DNA of 64,000 nt, taken from JAJDIA01 sp031555145. Its GTDB lineage: Bacteria; Bacteroidota; Bacteroidia; Bacteroidales; Tannerellaceae. Below, in pieces: positions 9,836 to 19,523 of the stretch. The translations under genes and the position numbers were made by a program. Below the pieces are notes generated by a model. That model was not told the DNA's origin and did not search any database. It was given only the letters and a program-made list of their open reading frames with translations. The stretch spans positions 1 to 64,000 of the forward strand of contig JAVBUR010000061.1 in assembly GCA_031555145.1 (NCBI GenBank), given 5' to 3'. Numbering within the stretch: the stretch's first letter is position 1; every line of letters starts with the position of its first letter.

Positions 9836-11056
9836 TTATGATTTGATTGTCACTAATTCGGTGATTTTGATGATCGTTTCCATGCTTTTCTGCAAAGATT
9901 GCACAGGCAGAAATTCATACCGTCCGTGGAAGTTCAGCCCGCCTGCAAAGATGTTAGGGCAGGGAAGACCCATGAAAGAAAGCCGGGCACCATCCGTTCC
10001 ACCGCGGATTGGTTTCACAATCGGATGTACACCTATCGCTGTCATCGCTTCAAAGGCCAGTTGTGTGATGTGCTTCCGAGGCTCTACGATCTCGCGCATA
10101 TTATAATACTGGTCGCGTATATCCAAGGTCGTACTGCCCGGGTACTGCTTATTCAGCCGATGTACAAGCGTCTGTATGTAATTTTTCTTTTCATTGAAGA
10201 GCGTACGCGAATGGTCTCGGATAATATAGGAAAGCGTTGCATCTTCTACTGTTCCGCTCATATTGGTCAGGTGATAAAAACCTTCGTAACCTTCGGTCGT
10301 TTCGGGGCGTTCGGATACCGGTAACCACGAAGCGAATTCCATCGCCAACAGCGAAGCGTTCACCATCTTCTTCTTGGCCGTACCCGGATGCACATTCAAG
10401 CCTTTGAAGTGGATCTTGGCAGCGGCGGCATTGAAGTTCTCATATTCCAATTCACCGATCTGGCCGCCGTCGATGGTATATGCCCATTCGCATCCGAATG
10501 CAGCGACGTCGAAGTGGTCAGCACCTTGTCCGATCTCTTCATCGGGCGTAAAGGCAATTCGGATTTTCCCGTGTTTGATCTCCGGATGCTGCTTCAAGTA
10601 CTGCATGGCGGAAATAATAGCAGCCACGCCACCTTTGTCATCGGCTCCAAGTAGTGTTTTACCATCTGTGACGATAATATCCTGTCCTTCATAATCCGCC
10701 AGTTCGGGGAACATGGAGAGGGAGAGAACAATATTGTCTTCTTCCGACAGTACGATATTACCTCCTTGATAGGAAACAATACGAGGTTTCACATCTTTGC
10801 CCGACATATCCGGGCTGGTATCCAGGTGGGCTATAAAACCGATGGTCGGTACAACTTTCCCGGTGTTGGCGGGAAGTGTGGCCATCAGGTAGGTATTATC
10901 ATCCAAGGTGATATCTTCCAGGCCGATTGCCTGTAACTCTTTCACCAGTTCAAGGGCAAATACGCGCTGTCCCGGTGTACTGGGAGTAGTTCCTGTCTCT
11001 TCGTTCGACTGTGTGTCGAAGGTGACATATTTTAAAAATCGTTCCGTCAGATTCAT
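9836..11056 (-). CDS. pepT: peptidase T (tripeptide aminopeptidase)
   Basis: This 406-residue M20B metallopeptidase removes the N-terminal residue from tripeptides in the cytoplasm. Zinc-binding and catalytic motifs are seen: IAHLDTSPD (His77, Asp79), LLGADDKGG and [12 protein letters not shown]. The frame is open to a TTG that abuts the upstream stop codon. I chose the ATG 12 bp further in, because [11 protein letters not shown] is the usual family start. It sits between the PurF-like gene and gcvT on the same strand. Confidence 0.93.
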   Translation of the reverse strand: MNLTERFLKYVTFDTQSNEETGTTPSTPGQRVFALELVKELQAIGLEDITLDDNTYLMATLPANTGKVVPTIGFIAHLDTSPDMSGKDVKPRIVSYQGGNIVLSEEDNIVLSLSMFPELADYEGQDIIVTDGKTLLGADDKGGVAAIISAMQYLKQHPEIKHGKIRIAFTPDEEIGQGADHFDVAAFGCEWAYTIDGGQIGELEYENFNAAAAKIHFKGLNVHPGTAKKKMVNASLLAMEFASWLPVSERPETTEGYEGFYHLTNMSGTVEDATLSYIIRDHSRTLFNEKKNYIQTLVHRLNKQYPGSTTLDIRDQYYNMREIVEPRKHITQLAFEAMTAIGVHPIVKPIRGGTDGARLSFMGLPCPNIFAGGLNFHGRYEFLPVQSLQKSMETIIKITELVTIKS

Positions 11057-11068
11057 AAGGCATATCAA

Positions 11069-12472
11069 TTAAAAGTAACTGGTTCCGTTGTAACAATGTG
11101 TGCAAACACATTCCTGAGGGAGGCCGATAGAAGCGATCAGATCTTCCACCGTAATGAACTTGAGGGTGGTAATATTCAGCTTTTTGCGGATACAGTCCAC
11201 CATCTTTGTATATTCGGGTGAATCGGTCCGGGCATATTTGTCCAGGTTCTTCGTGTCGTCTCCTTCTAATTCTTTAACAAATTGTCGGGCAATTAGTTCG
11301 AGCGGAGAACGCGAATTAGAGAAACCCAGGAACGGGCAGGCATGCAGGATGGGTGGACAACCCAGACGCATATGTACTTCCTTGGCGCCATATCCGTAAA
11401 GTATGCTGACATTGTCGCGTAATTGGGTGCCGCGGACGATCGAATCGTCGCAGAAGATCACGCGCTTTTCCCTCAGTAGGTGACGGTTCGGAATAAGTTT
11501 CATCTTGGCAACCAGTTTACGTACATCCTGATTAGCCGGTGTGAAGCTACGTGGCCAGGTCGGTGTATATTTAATGATCGCGCGACGGTAAGGAATTCCT
11601 TTCCCTTCGGCATAACCCAACCCCATGCCGATTCCCGAATCGGGGATGGCGGCTACGTAGTCGGCATCCACATCGTCTTTCTTTGCCATGGCCAAACCAC
11701 TCGCGTAGCGGACTGCGTCTACATTAACACCTTCATAGTCGGATACCGGATATCCATAATAGACCCAAAGAAAGGAACATACTTGCATCTTTTTGTTGGG
11801 TGCTCGCAATTGGGTGATTTTGTCGGCCGTCAGTAGCATGATCTCACCGGGTCCGACATTGTATTCCAGTTCGTAATCCAGGTTGGGGAAGCTACATGGT
11901 TCGCTCGAAACGGCGTATGCCCCTTCTTTCTTTCCGATCATGACCGGGGTACGACCCAATTTATCGCGGGCAGCGATGATTCCTTGTTCCGTAAGCAGAA
12001 GCAGGGAGCAAGATCCTTTAATCTTATTATATACGTTTTCGATACCTTCCACAAACGATTTTCCCTGGACGATCAGGAGAGCTATCAATTCTGTCTGGTT
12101 GGTTTCTCCCGAGCTTAGTTCGGTGAAGTTGCTTCCTTGTGCCAGCAATTCTGCTTCGAGCTCTTTCAGGTTGTTTACTTTGGCTACAGTCACAATGGCG
12201 AATTTCCCCAAGTGCGAGTTCATAAAGATCGGTTGTGGATCTGTATCACTAATGATCCCGATCCCCGAATTCCCTTCGAATTTTGATAGTTCCCTTTCAA
12301 AACGTGTACGGAAATATGAATTTTCGAGGTTGTGGATCGAACGGTTCAGTATTCCGTTGTGCAGGGTTGCCATCCCCCCTCGGCGGGTTCCCAAATGTGA
12401 GTTGTAATCAGTGCCATAGAAAAGATCGGTAGCACAAGCCGATGTAGAAATAGTTCCGAAAAAACCACCCAT
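11069..12472 (-). CDS. PurF-like amidophosphoribosyltransferase paralogue lacking the nucleophilic Cys
   Basis: This 467-residue protein has an Ntn glutaminase-like domain (1-230) and a PRPP-binding phosphoribosyltransferase domain with FCDDSIVRGTQ (340-350). In PurF the residue after Met is the glutaminase Cys; here the start reads MGGFFG, and no Cys lies near position 2. By contrast, the positions that hold the 4Fe-4S cluster in the Bacillus-type enzyme appear to be kept: C232, C379, C457 and C460. It may use free ammonia, depend on a partner, or have another role. It has its own -7 box and precedes pepT and gcvT. The PurF fold is certain; the activity is not. Confidence 0.8.
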   Translation of the reverse strand: MGGFFGTISTSACATDLFYGTDYNSHLGTRRGGMATLHNGILNRSIHNLENSYFRTRFERELSKFEGNSGIGIISDTDPQPIFMNSHLGKFAIVTVAKVNNLKELEAELLAQGSNFTELSSGETNQTELIALLIVQGKSFVEGIENVYNKIKGSCSLLLLTEQGIIAARDKLGRTPVMIGKKEGAYAVSSEPCSFPNLDYELEYNVGPGEIMLLTADKITQLRAPNKKMQVCSFLWVYYGYPVSDYEGVNVDAVRYASGLAMAKKDDVDADYVAAIPDSGIGMGLGYAEGKGIPYRRAIIKYTPTWPRSFTPANQDVRKLVAKMKLIPNRHLLREKRVIFCDDSIVRGTQLRDNVSILYGYGAKEVHMRLGCPPILHACPFLGFSNSRSPLELIARQFVKELEGDDTKNLDKYARTDSPEYTKMVDCIRKKLNITTLKFITVEDLIASIGLPQECVCTHCYNGTSYF

Positions 12473-12506
12473 TGTCAGTCGTAAATTTAGATGTTGTTAT
12501 GGAAAA

Positions 12507-12514
12507 CAAAGTTA
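12507..12514 (-). promoter_or_regulatory. -7 box TAACTTTG before the PurF-like gene
   Basis: On the minus strand TAACTTTG lies about 35 bp before the ATG at 12472 and fits TAnnTTTG. No clear -33 TTTG is present. Confidence 0.4.
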
Positions 12515-12560
12515 CAAGTTTATTTAGACATATGCCGTATGCCTGCTTGTTGTTTTATCA

Positions 12561-12604
12561 AAAAAACAGCGCTATCTACAGATAAACTGCCAATAGCGCT
12601 GTTT
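12561..12604 (-). terminator. terminator after the tldE gene
   Basis: A 12-bp perfect stem, AAACAGCGCTAT with ATAGCGCTGTTT, encloses a 17-nt loop. On the minus strand it is followed by a run of T. It ends the anSME-tldD-tldE unit before the PurF-like gene. Confidence 0.75.
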
Positions 12605-12623
12605 GATTTATACATGGACGTTG

Positions 12624-13943
12624 TTACAGCCCGCTGAAATCGACTGCGTCGAACAACAGCGACGGGATGCGCCAACTGGATGATTGGCGAGGATCATTAC
12701 CCGCTTCAATCAGGTTGTTCCACAAGGTGATCAGGTTGCCGGTGATGTTCATTTCCGAAATGGGTTGTGTCAGCTTGCCTTTTTCGATCAGGAAACCTTC
12801 TACGCCAAACGAGAAGTCGCCTGTTGTGCTGTTGCTGTTACCACCGTTGAATCCGGTGACGAAGATACCTTTGTCGACGGAGGCAATCAAACCTTCCGTA
12901 TCTTTGTTACCCATCTGCATGGTCAGGATGGAAGGACCGGAGATCGTTGGAGCCACACCCATCTTATTGGCTGAATAGATATCGAAGAAGTAGGTCTTCA
13001 AAACGCCATTTTCAAAAATCGGCATCTTTTTGGTAGCTACACCTTCGCCGTCAAAATAACGGGCACCCTGTGCCTTCACGATATGCGGGTCGTCCAACAA
13101 AGTGATATTAGCGCCGAGCACTTTCTGGTCCAGTTTGTCTAACAGGAACGAGTTGTTCTGCTGAATACTTGAACCGTACAAGGCACCGAGGACGGGCGAC
13201 AACAGACGAGTGCTGTTCATATTGTCGAGGATCATCTGGTATTTACCCGAAGCCACTTTCTTTTGTCCCAGTTTGCGCAGGGCACGTTCGAGGGCTTTGG
13301 CGCCGATACCCGATTTGATCAAGGTATCATAGTACATCGCCGAATCATACCAGTAAGATTCCGGACGTGCTTCACCATCACCTTTGATACTGGCGCTTGC
13401 TGATACACTATAATACGTGCCTACCGATTCGCCTTCGAATCCGTTGCTGGCAATCATATAACGCGCTTCGCGTCCATCGCTAAAGGAGGAATTGGCAGAG
13501 ATCAGGCGTTCGTTCTTTCCCATAATCTCATTACATGTTTCCATAGCGATCTTTACCTTATCGTCGGGCTGTACCTTATCAAATGACGGGTCGTTCAGTT
13601 GCAGATCCACGCCACCCCCTTTATAATAGAGGGAAGGATCAGGCAGTGCACGTGCCTTGTCTTCGGCCAGATACCGAGTGGTATCGATCCCTTCTTTGAT
13701 AAACTTTTCCAGTTCTTTCTTATCCAGGCGGTTGGTGGAATAGGAGGCATAGCGTCCATCTACAAAGACCTGCACACTTAGTCCGTTTTCAGAGGCTTGC
13801 TGCAAACGGTCGATTTTCATGTCGCGAATCTCGAACGAGGTGTTCGAACCTGCATACAGATTGATACGAGATGCCTGGCATCCGTTCTTCAATGCATATT
13901 CCATTGCCCATTGGGCCAGTTTTTTATTTTCGTTCGTTATCAT
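12624..13943 (-). CDS. TldE/PmbA-family protein
   Basis: This 439-residue protein belongs to the TldD/PmbA family on the TldE side: it has the GDFSFGVEGFLIEKG and ISEMNITGNL phrases but no HExxxH metal motif. In the known TldD-TldE heterodimer this subunit shapes the substrate channel while TldD holds the zinc. No signal peptide is seen. The start codon follows the tldD stop after one base, so the two are almost surely translated together. That pairing is odd because the TldD partner has an export-like signal. Confidence 0.88.
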   Translation of the reverse strand: MITNENKKLAQWAMEYALKNGCQASRINLYAGSNTSFEIRDMKIDRLQQASENGLSVQVFVDGRYASYSTNRLDKKELEKFIKEGIDTTRYLAEDKARALPDPSLYYKGGGVDLQLNDPSFDKVQPDDKVKIAMETCNEIMGKNERLISANSSFSDGREARYMIASNGFEGESVGTYYSVSASASIKGDGEARPESYWYDSAMYYDTLIKSGIGAKALERALRKLGQKKVASGKYQMILDNMNSTRLLSPVLGALYGSSIQQNNSFLLDKLDQKVLGANITLLDDPHIVKAQGARYFDGEGVATKKMPIFENGVLKTYFFDIYSANKMGVAPTISGPSILTMQMGNKDTEGLIASVDKGIFVTGFNGGNSNSTTGDFSFGVEGFLIEKGKLTQPISEMNITGNLITLWNNLIEAGNDPRQSSSWRIPSLLFDAVDFSGL

Positions 13944-13944
13944 A

Positions 13945-15480
13945 TCAACTTTCTCCTCCTACTGTAAGTTTACTAACTAAAGCCGACGGCATACCGCAAG
14001 TTACCGGACAACTTTGTCCGTCTTTACCGCAGGTCCAAGTACCGTTGTCCATCTTATAATTATTACCAACCATCGTGATGTCGGCCAGTGCTTTCGGACC
14101 GTTACCGATGATATTCACGTCTTTGATCGGCTGGGTCAGTTTCCCATTTTCAATTAGGTAGCCATGGCTCACAAAGAAGGTGAAGTCGCCAGCGCCGATT
14201 TGTACCTGTCCGTTGGTGAAGTTGGCGGCATAGATTCCTTTCTTCACGGTAGAGATCATTTCTTCTTCGGTTACGTTGCCTGCTTCCATATAGGTGGAAC
14301 GCATACGTGGGATCGGCATCATACGGAATGATTCGCGGCGTCCGTTGCCGGTCGACGGAATACCATAGTGCTGAGCACTGATACGGTCATGCAGGTAACT
14401 GGTCAATACGCCTTCTTTCACGATATATGTTTTCTGTCCGTATACACCTTCGTCGTCGATATTGACCGATCCGCGGTTGAAAGGAATCGTTCCATCGTCG
14501 ACCACATTGATGTGTTCGTTACATATTTTCTTATTCAACTGGTCGGAGAAGATAGACGTGTTCTTCCGGTTGAAGTCAGCTTCGAACGCATGCCCGATAG
14601 CTTCGTGCAACAGGATACCCGAACCTCCGGCGCCCATTACCACCGGCATTTCACCGCCTTTAGGCTTGATAGACTGGAACAGGATGGCCGTTTTCTCTAC
14701 CGCTTCTTTGGCCAGTGTGTCAATCACCTCGTCTGTCAGAAACTCAGCCCCCATGCGGTAAGAGCGAGCGGCATACGAGTTTTCGATCTTGTCGTTTTCC
14801 TGCATGATGCACACTGCACTGAGTGCAACCATCGGACGATAATCGTAATACATCATTCCTTCCGAGTTGCAGAAAAAGACGTGTGAGGTGGTATCGCCTA
14901 ACGATGCCATGACTTTGTTTACCCGGCTGTCGAGGGCAAATATCTTGTCGTTTAGTTTCTGCAGATACGGCATCTTTTCTTTGACGGCAAACTCATCCCA
15001 TGGGGTGGTGATGCCGTAGTAATTGTGTTGGATTGCTTCTTCCGTAAGGTCGACTGGCGTTTTGACAGCCGTTGTACCCGTAGCAATACGGGCGGCCGTA
15101 CGGGCGGCTTTCAGCATTTCATCCAATGTAACATTCTCTACATACGCATATCCGGTCTGATCGCCGGACAAAACACGCACCCCCACACCAAAGTCAATGT
15201 TCGAAGAAGCGCGGTTCACGGCTCCGTCTTGCAGACTGATGTTGTTACGATACGAATGTTCGAAGAATAGGTCGGCATAATCGCCACCTTTTTCCAGTGC
15301 TGCTGCCAACACTTTTTTCAAATTACTTTCGCTTACCCCAAAATGGTTCAGGGCAAACAAGATACCGGCAGCCTGATCGACCTTACCGTCAGCACAACTT
15401 CCCAGAAAAGAAGGAGCCGCTAATGAACCAAGCATAACCATACCTCCTGTTTTGATAAAATCACGTCTGTTGTATTTCAT
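13945..15480 (-). CDS. tldD: TldD-family zinc metallopeptidase with Tat-like lipoprotein signal
   Basis: This 511-residue protein has the TldD metallopeptidase motif HEAIGH (292-297) in GSGILLHEAIGHAFEADF and the family phrases GDFTFFVSHGYLIENG and IKDVNIIGNG. E. coli TldD is cytoplasmic, but this one starts MKYNRRDFIKTGG, a twin-arginine-like signal, followed by a hydrophobic stretch and a lipobox ending LGSC (Cys29). If used, this would place it as a lipoprotein outside the inner membrane. The TldE gene next to it encodes no signal. It follows anSME by 28 bp. Confidence 0.9.
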   Translation of the reverse strand: MKYNRRDFIKTGGMVMLGSLAAPSFLGSCADGKVDQAAGILFALNHFGVSESNLKKVLAAALEKGGDYADLFFEHSYRNNISLQDGAVNRASSNIDFGVGVRVLSGDQTGYAYVENVTLDEMLKAARTAARIATGTTAVKTPVDLTEEAIQHNYYGITTPWDEFAVKEKMPYLQKLNDKIFALDSRVNKVMASLGDTTSHVFFCNSEGMMYYDYRPMVALSAVCIMQENDKIENSYAARSYRMGAEFLTDEVIDTLAKEAVEKTAILFQSIKPKGGEMPVVMGAGGSGILLHEAIGHAFEADFNRKNTSIFSDQLNKKICNEHINVVDDGTIPFNRGSVNIDDEGVYGQKTYIVKEGVLTSYLHDRISAQHYGIPSTGNGRRESFRMMPIPRMRSTYMEAGNVTEEEMISTVKKGIYAANFTNGQVQIGAGDFTFFVSHGYLIENGKLTQPIKDVNIIGNGPKALADITMVGNNYKMDNGTWTCGKDGQSCPVTCGMPSALVSKLTVGGES

Positions 15481-15508
15481 ACTTATTAAATGAATTGACT
15501 ATTAAGAG

Positions 15509-16741
15509 TTACCTGTTAGCCTTAGCCCATTCCATTACATTGGCTGGAGGGCGTTGCGCCAACAGTTCTTTTTTCATGAAATCCATATAGGGAGCCGCAT
15601 GTTCGAAGAACTGTTTATACCCTTTGCATAGATAGTTTAATCCCGGCTCACCATCGACGGTATGGAGGAAGCGGTTCTTGGGACATTCACCATTGCAGGC
15701 AAACAGATAGTCGCAGGCCTTGCATTGGGCAGGCAGCTTATCCTGTTTGTCGGCTCCGAATTGCATCTGCCGTTGACTGTACATCATTTCTGTCAACGTT
15801 TTTGTATAGATATTTCCCAACTTATATTCAGGGAACACGAAATGATCACAGGCATAGAGGTCGCCGTTGAATTCCATCACACCGGCATGACCGCAATGAC
15901 GTGCCAGCGTACATACGCCGGGTTGTTCGCCTACCCAGTTGGCCAACGTGGCGTCGAACAACTGAATATAATAGATGCCGACATCCTCTTTCAGCCATTC
16001 GTCGAACAGCGTACAAAGGAAGTTGCCCCATTTATCAGCATCAACAGAGAATGGGGCCAGTTTGATATCGCTGTCCTGTTGGACAGCGGTCGTAAGCTGC
16101 ATACCGTTGGTCTGCTGAAGCAGCCGTTCCACAATAGGGGCAAACTGGATATAATGACATTCAATCTCCTTAAAGAAATGATAGAAGTCTAACGGATATT
16201 CCACATTGAAATCATTCACGACTGCCATCGCATTGTATTCTACCTGATGCTTCTTGAGCAATTCAATGCCTTTCATCACTTTGTAGAACGAGGGAAGCCC
16301 TTGTTTGTTGCGTCGGTACTCATCATGAAACTCCTGCGGGCCGTCGATGGATACGCCTACCAGGAAATTGTTATCCTTGAAGAACCGGCACCATTCGTCG
16401 TTCAGCAGCGTACCGTTGGTCTGGATGCAGTTGTCGATCCGGCGGCCACGGCCATATTGGCGTTGGAGTTCGAGGGCTTTTTTGTAGAAACTGATGGGAC
16501 GCATCAGTGTTTCGCCGCCATGCCAGGTAAATAATACCTCCTGCATGGTTTGGGTTTCAAGATATTCCTCAATGAATTGTTCCAGTAGTTGCTCGGACAT
16601 TACGTGATTCTTCACCTCAGGATATAGTTTACCCTTCTCGAGATAATAGCAATAATCGCAAGCCAGATTACAAACAGCCCCTACAGGTTTCAACATCACA
16701 TAGACGGGCTTCGCAAAGGGAGAAACAAACGTATTATTCAT
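15509..16741 (-). CDS. anaerobic sulfatase-maturating enzyme (radical SAM, SPASM)
   Basis: This 410-residue radical SAM enzyme oxidises a Ser or Cys in sulfatases to formylglycine without oxygen. The SAM cluster motif CxxxCxxC is C24, C28, C31 in CNLACDYCYYLEKG. TWHGGET and IQTNGTLL follow, and the C-terminal SPASM region binds two more 4Fe-4S clusters (CGHAGVMEFNGDLYACDHF and CKACDYLFACNGECPKNRF). A Ser-type sulfatase about 3.5 kb away is a likely client. The next genes, tldD and tldE, follow closely on the same strand. Confidence 0.93.
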   Translation of the reverse strand: MNNTFVSPFAKPVYVMLKPVGAVCNLACDYCYYLEKGKLYPEVKNHVMSEQLLEQFIEEYLETQTMQEVLFTWHGGETLMRPISFYKKALELQRQYGRGRRIDNCIQTNGTLLNDEWCRFFKDNNFLVGVSIDGPQEFHDEYRRNKQGLPSFYKVMKGIELLKKHQVEYNAMAVVNDFNVEYPLDFYHFFKEIECHYIQFAPIVERLLQQTNGMQLTTAVQQDSDIKLAPFSVDADKWGNFLCTLFDEWLKEDVGIYYIQLFDATLANWVGEQPGVCTLARHCGHAGVMEFNGDLYACDHFVFPEYKLGNIYTKTLTEMMYSQRQMQFGADKQDKLPAQCKACDYLFACNGECPKNRFLHTVDGEPGLNYLCKGYKQFFEHAAPYMDFMKKELLAQRPPANVMEWAKANR

Positions 16742-16772
16742 TCTGTCAGCTATACGTACGTAATATTACATA

Positions 16773-16780
16773 CAAAAGTA
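16773..16780 (-). promoter_or_regulatory. -7 box TACTTTTG before anSME
   Basis: The box fits TAnnTTTG on the minus strand and lies about 31 bp before the anSME ATG, within the 95-bp gap after the amidase gene. Confidence 0.4.
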
Positions 16781-16836
16781 AATAAATCTACGAGATATGC
16801 AGGTTTTGGACGAAATAAAATCAATATGTCAATGAA

Positions 16837-17883
16837 TTATTTTTTATACGCTTTATAATCGGTCATAAAACCTTCGCACAACCAGTTGGCTAATGCTTGC
16901 CGGTTGTTGCTGAGTATGATGCGTTGCTGGTCAAAACTGTTTTGGATATTACCTAATTCTACATACACACCTGCCGGAGTGGTATTCTTCATCACATACA
17001 GGTTGCGCTGTCCGATTGTACCGGTAAAGCCTCGTCCCGGTTGGTTTTTATTGTATTTGTGTACAAAGGTTTCCTTCATGGTTTCCGTAAGCTTTTTACT
17101 CTCTTTCGAGTCGCCATGATAGAAGTAGACATCGGTTTGTTTGCCGATATTCCGGCTGTCCACATGAATAAAGATAGACCGGGCATAACGAGGCTTTTCT
17201 TTGCGATACAACGCATTGATTTTATTGCTGCGTTGTTTCAGGCGTTCTTTCTGGTTTAATGGAATGATCGCCCCCATACAGGTTTCCCGTTTGCTCCCTT
17301 TTAGGATACGGTCGTCACGGATACCATCTTGTGCATCCTGGATGATGATGTGGACGGTGGCTCCGCGCATCATCAGGTTACGGGCAAGACGCAGGGAGAT
17401 ATCATACGCATATTCATCTTCAAACAGTTGATTGCTTCCCATCTTGCCGATAGCCCCCGGGTCAGGTCCTCCGTGTCCGCTGGAGATATAAAAGCAGGCA
17501 CCGGCTAATTCGTCAGAAATAATTTCATAGGTTGCCCACTGTTTACCAAATAGTGGTTCGCGTTTTGTCTTTGGGGACTTTGTACTTTGATCAGGCTTTG
17601 CTCCAGAGTTGGAAATAGCGCTCGGCGTTACTGTTGTAGCTGCTTGTTTTATAGGAGGTAAAGTGTAGCGTACTCCGGATAACAACATATTGTTTCTACC
17701 GAGTTTGTTTTTATTCAGTTGGATGAATTGCTGCTGATAATCGTTCCCGCTACGGTTATGCCGTTTCAGGAACAGGCTGATATTGTCACCCGCCTTGGGG
17801 ATAGCGGTTTCCTGTGCTCCTACCATTAGTGCGGGCAATGCAAACAACAACAGACATAATATCAGACGAAATAAACGGTTCAT
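16837..17883 (-). CDS. N-acetylmuramoyl-L-alanine amidase
   Basis: This 348-residue cell-wall hydrolase has a signal peptide (to about GAQ, residue 24), a short LysM-like N-terminal part (AGDNISLFLKRHN), a low-complexity linker (about 80-108) and an Amidase_3 zinc domain. Zinc-site motifs are ISSGHGGPDPGA (His137), LFEDEYAYD (Glu155) and FIHVDSRN. It cleaves the amide bond between muramic acid and the peptide stem in the periplasm. It is in a run with the exonuclease gene (7-bp gap) and the metallophosphoesterase gene. Confidence 0.9.
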   Translation of the reverse strand: MNRLFRLILCLLLFALPALMVGAQETAIPKAGDNISLFLKRHNRSGNDYQQQFIQLNKNKLGRNNMLLSGVRYTLPPIKQAATTVTPSAISNSGAKPDQSTKSPKTKREPLFGKQWATYEIISDELAGACFYISSGHGGPDPGAIGKMGSNQLFEDEYAYDISLRLARNLMMRGATVHIIIQDAQDGIRDDRILKGSKRETCMGAIIPLNQKERLKQRSNKINALYRKEKPRYARSIFIHVDSRNIGKQTDVYFYHGDSKESKKLTETMKETFVHKYNKNQPGRGFTGTIGQRNLYVMKNTTPAGVYVELGNIQNSFDQQRIILSNNRQALANWLCEGFMTDYKAYKK

Positions 17884-17890
17884 AGAGTTG

Positions 17891-18475
17891 TCAGAATAAA
17901 TTGGTTTTCTGCATATTACCGATACGCTTGTATATCTCTTTTGTTAGTTGGATATCATACGCTGCATCGTGTAGTTTCTCCCGTTCAATCTCAATACCCA
18001 GTTCGCGTGCTACGGTCTCCTGTTTGAAGTCGCTCATTAGGTGCCTTTTTCCCATCAGGTGCTGTGTGGCAAGTACCATTACATCGATAGAATTGATCCA
18101 GAACCAAGAATAAAAATAATTATCCCCATTCTGCACAAAGAAGGCTTTCAGAAAATAGTTGTCGAACGAAGCGTTGTTGTAGCCAACCAGGAAAAACTTA
18201 TCCTTCTTGTTGTACTTATCCACATATTTCGACAACATCCGAAGGAAATCCTGATAGACTCCCTCCATGGGTGGATAAGCGAGTATCTGCTCCCTGGTGA
18301 CATTACACACCCGCAAGGCCTCTTCTTCAATCTCGCACTGCGGGTGAGGGGAAACGGTGTAGTTGAATGCTTCCATGGTCACACCATCAATCACTATTTC
18401 ACCACTAATTTGGTGGATACCGTTGCGCCAGTACTTTATACCGGTTGTTTCGAGGTCGAAGAAGAGTAGTTTCAC
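17891..18475 (-). CDS. DnaQ-like 3'-5' exonuclease
   Basis: This 194-residue protein has the DEDD exonuclease fold: ExoI motif FFDLETTG (Asp7, Glu9), a central LVGYNNASFDNYFL and a C-terminal HDAAYDIQLT. The pattern HxxxxD marks the DEDDh type, like the DNA polymerase III epsilon subunit or RNase T. It is a stand-alone nuclease domain, so the substrate is unknown. The start codon is GTG: there is no ATG between the upstream stop codon and this point. Confidence 0.85.
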   Translation of the reverse strand: MKLLFFDLETTGIKYWRNGIHQISGEIVIDGVTMEAFNYTVSPHPQCEIEEEALRVCNVTREQILAYPPMEGVYQDFLRMLSKYVDKYNKKDKFFLVGYNNASFDNYFLKAFFVQNGDNYFYSWFWINSIDVMVLATQHLMGKRHLMSDFKQETVARELGIEIEREKLHDAAYDIQLTKEIYKRIGNMQKTNLF

Positions 18476-18493
18476 TTGCTGTTGTTTTCGTTG

Positions 18494-19483
18494 TTATTTC
18501 TTGATAAAGTTGTCCGGATACTTCAACTCCTGAGTGACTACATTACCTTTCTGGCGGATCCAGGTACAGAAACCCCGTTCGCCATCGGTCAGTTCGATCA
18601 CGCGGGCGCCATTCGGGAGGTTGTTATAGACGGTGTTTCCGCCGGTATAACGTCCATAGGCCAAGAGAATCCCTTTCCAGTAGACAGCATAATCGTTGTC
18701 GTGATCGTGTCCGACAAAGGTCCCCATCACATCGCCCTGTTCGCGCATGGCGGTAAACATACCGGTGTTCAGTTCCGGTGCACAGGCTTTTTCGCGACGA
18801 ATACCATACAGTTGGGCGTCTTCATCGGCAGCAGCCTGGTTGTATTCAGGCAAGGGAATGTGGAAGAATGCCAGCGAGGGCAGGGGAGTGCCTCCGTTCT
18901 GACGGATATATTCGGCGCTCATTTGGCGGTACCAGTTTACTTGGTCGAACTTGATATAGTCATATCCTTCCACTCCTTTGAGCTGGGAGTACGAATTAGA
19001 ATCGAAACCATACAAGATAGCGGCATTCTTTTTCCCGTCTTTGCTCTTTACAGGCAAGGTAAAGTTGGTTACACCCGACAATCCTTCAACAGTAGTGGTC
19101 AGATTACCCGGAACGGTTTTGATAATTTCAAACAACTGTTGCCGTGTGAGTCCCTGCTCATCGTCATGGTTACCAAACATCATGGCAAAAGGCAGTTTCC
19201 GCTTGGCTATCTGGTTCAGCACATGGCGAAGGCCATCTTCTGCCGGTTTGCCAAAGATCACATCCCCAGTCAGCATTATCAGATCGGGCTTCTCGGCATC
19301 CAGTACTTCGTTGATCCGCTCGATGGCAGCATCCGACTTGGCATCACCATGTATATAATGTACATCCGTGAATTGGACAATTTTGAACTTTCCCGCTGCA
19401 TTGAACTGCAAGGAGGATTGTTGCGCAACGCTAACCTGTAGCAAGCCTGCGATCAGAGCGAGGCATAGAATCAGTTTTCTCAT
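18494..19483 (-). CDS. secreted metallophosphoesterase
   Basis: This 329-residue calcineurin-like phosphoesterase has a signal peptide (MRKLILCLALIAGLLQVSVAQ). The metal-binding motifs are QFTDVHY, MLTGDVIFG, MFGNHDDEQG and VGHDHDND. Similar proteins are annotated as purple-acid-phosphatase-like or Icc-like; the substrate is unknown. The frame extends upstream to a TTG, but the ATG at 19483 begins the signal peptide. It is the first gene of the run with the exonuclease and the amidase and has a clear promoter. Confidence 0.88.
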   Translation of the reverse strand: MRKLILCLALIAGLLQVSVAQQSSLQFNAAGKFKIVQFTDVHYIHGDAKSDAAIERINEVLDAEKPDLIMLTGDVIFGKPAEDGLRHVLNQIAKRKLPFAMMFGNHDDEQGLTRQQLFEIIKTVPGNLTTTVEGLSGVTNFTLPVKSKDGKKNAAILYGFDSNSYSQLKGVEGYDYIKFDQVNWYRQMSAEYIRQNGGTPLPSLAFFHIPLPEYNQAAADEDAQLYGIRREKACAPELNTGMFTAMREQGDVMGTFVGHDHDNDYAVYWKGILLAYGRYTGGNTVYNNLPNGARVIELTDGERGFCTWIRQKGNVVTQELKYPDNFIKK

Positions 19484-19523
19484 ATTTTTACTTTCAAACA
19501 AATGGTAATCTCGTTTTGTTATG

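Noticed and set aside
11057..11068. TTG start for pepT adjoining the upstream stop codon
   Set aside because: An ATG four codons later gives the normal N terminus of peptidase T.
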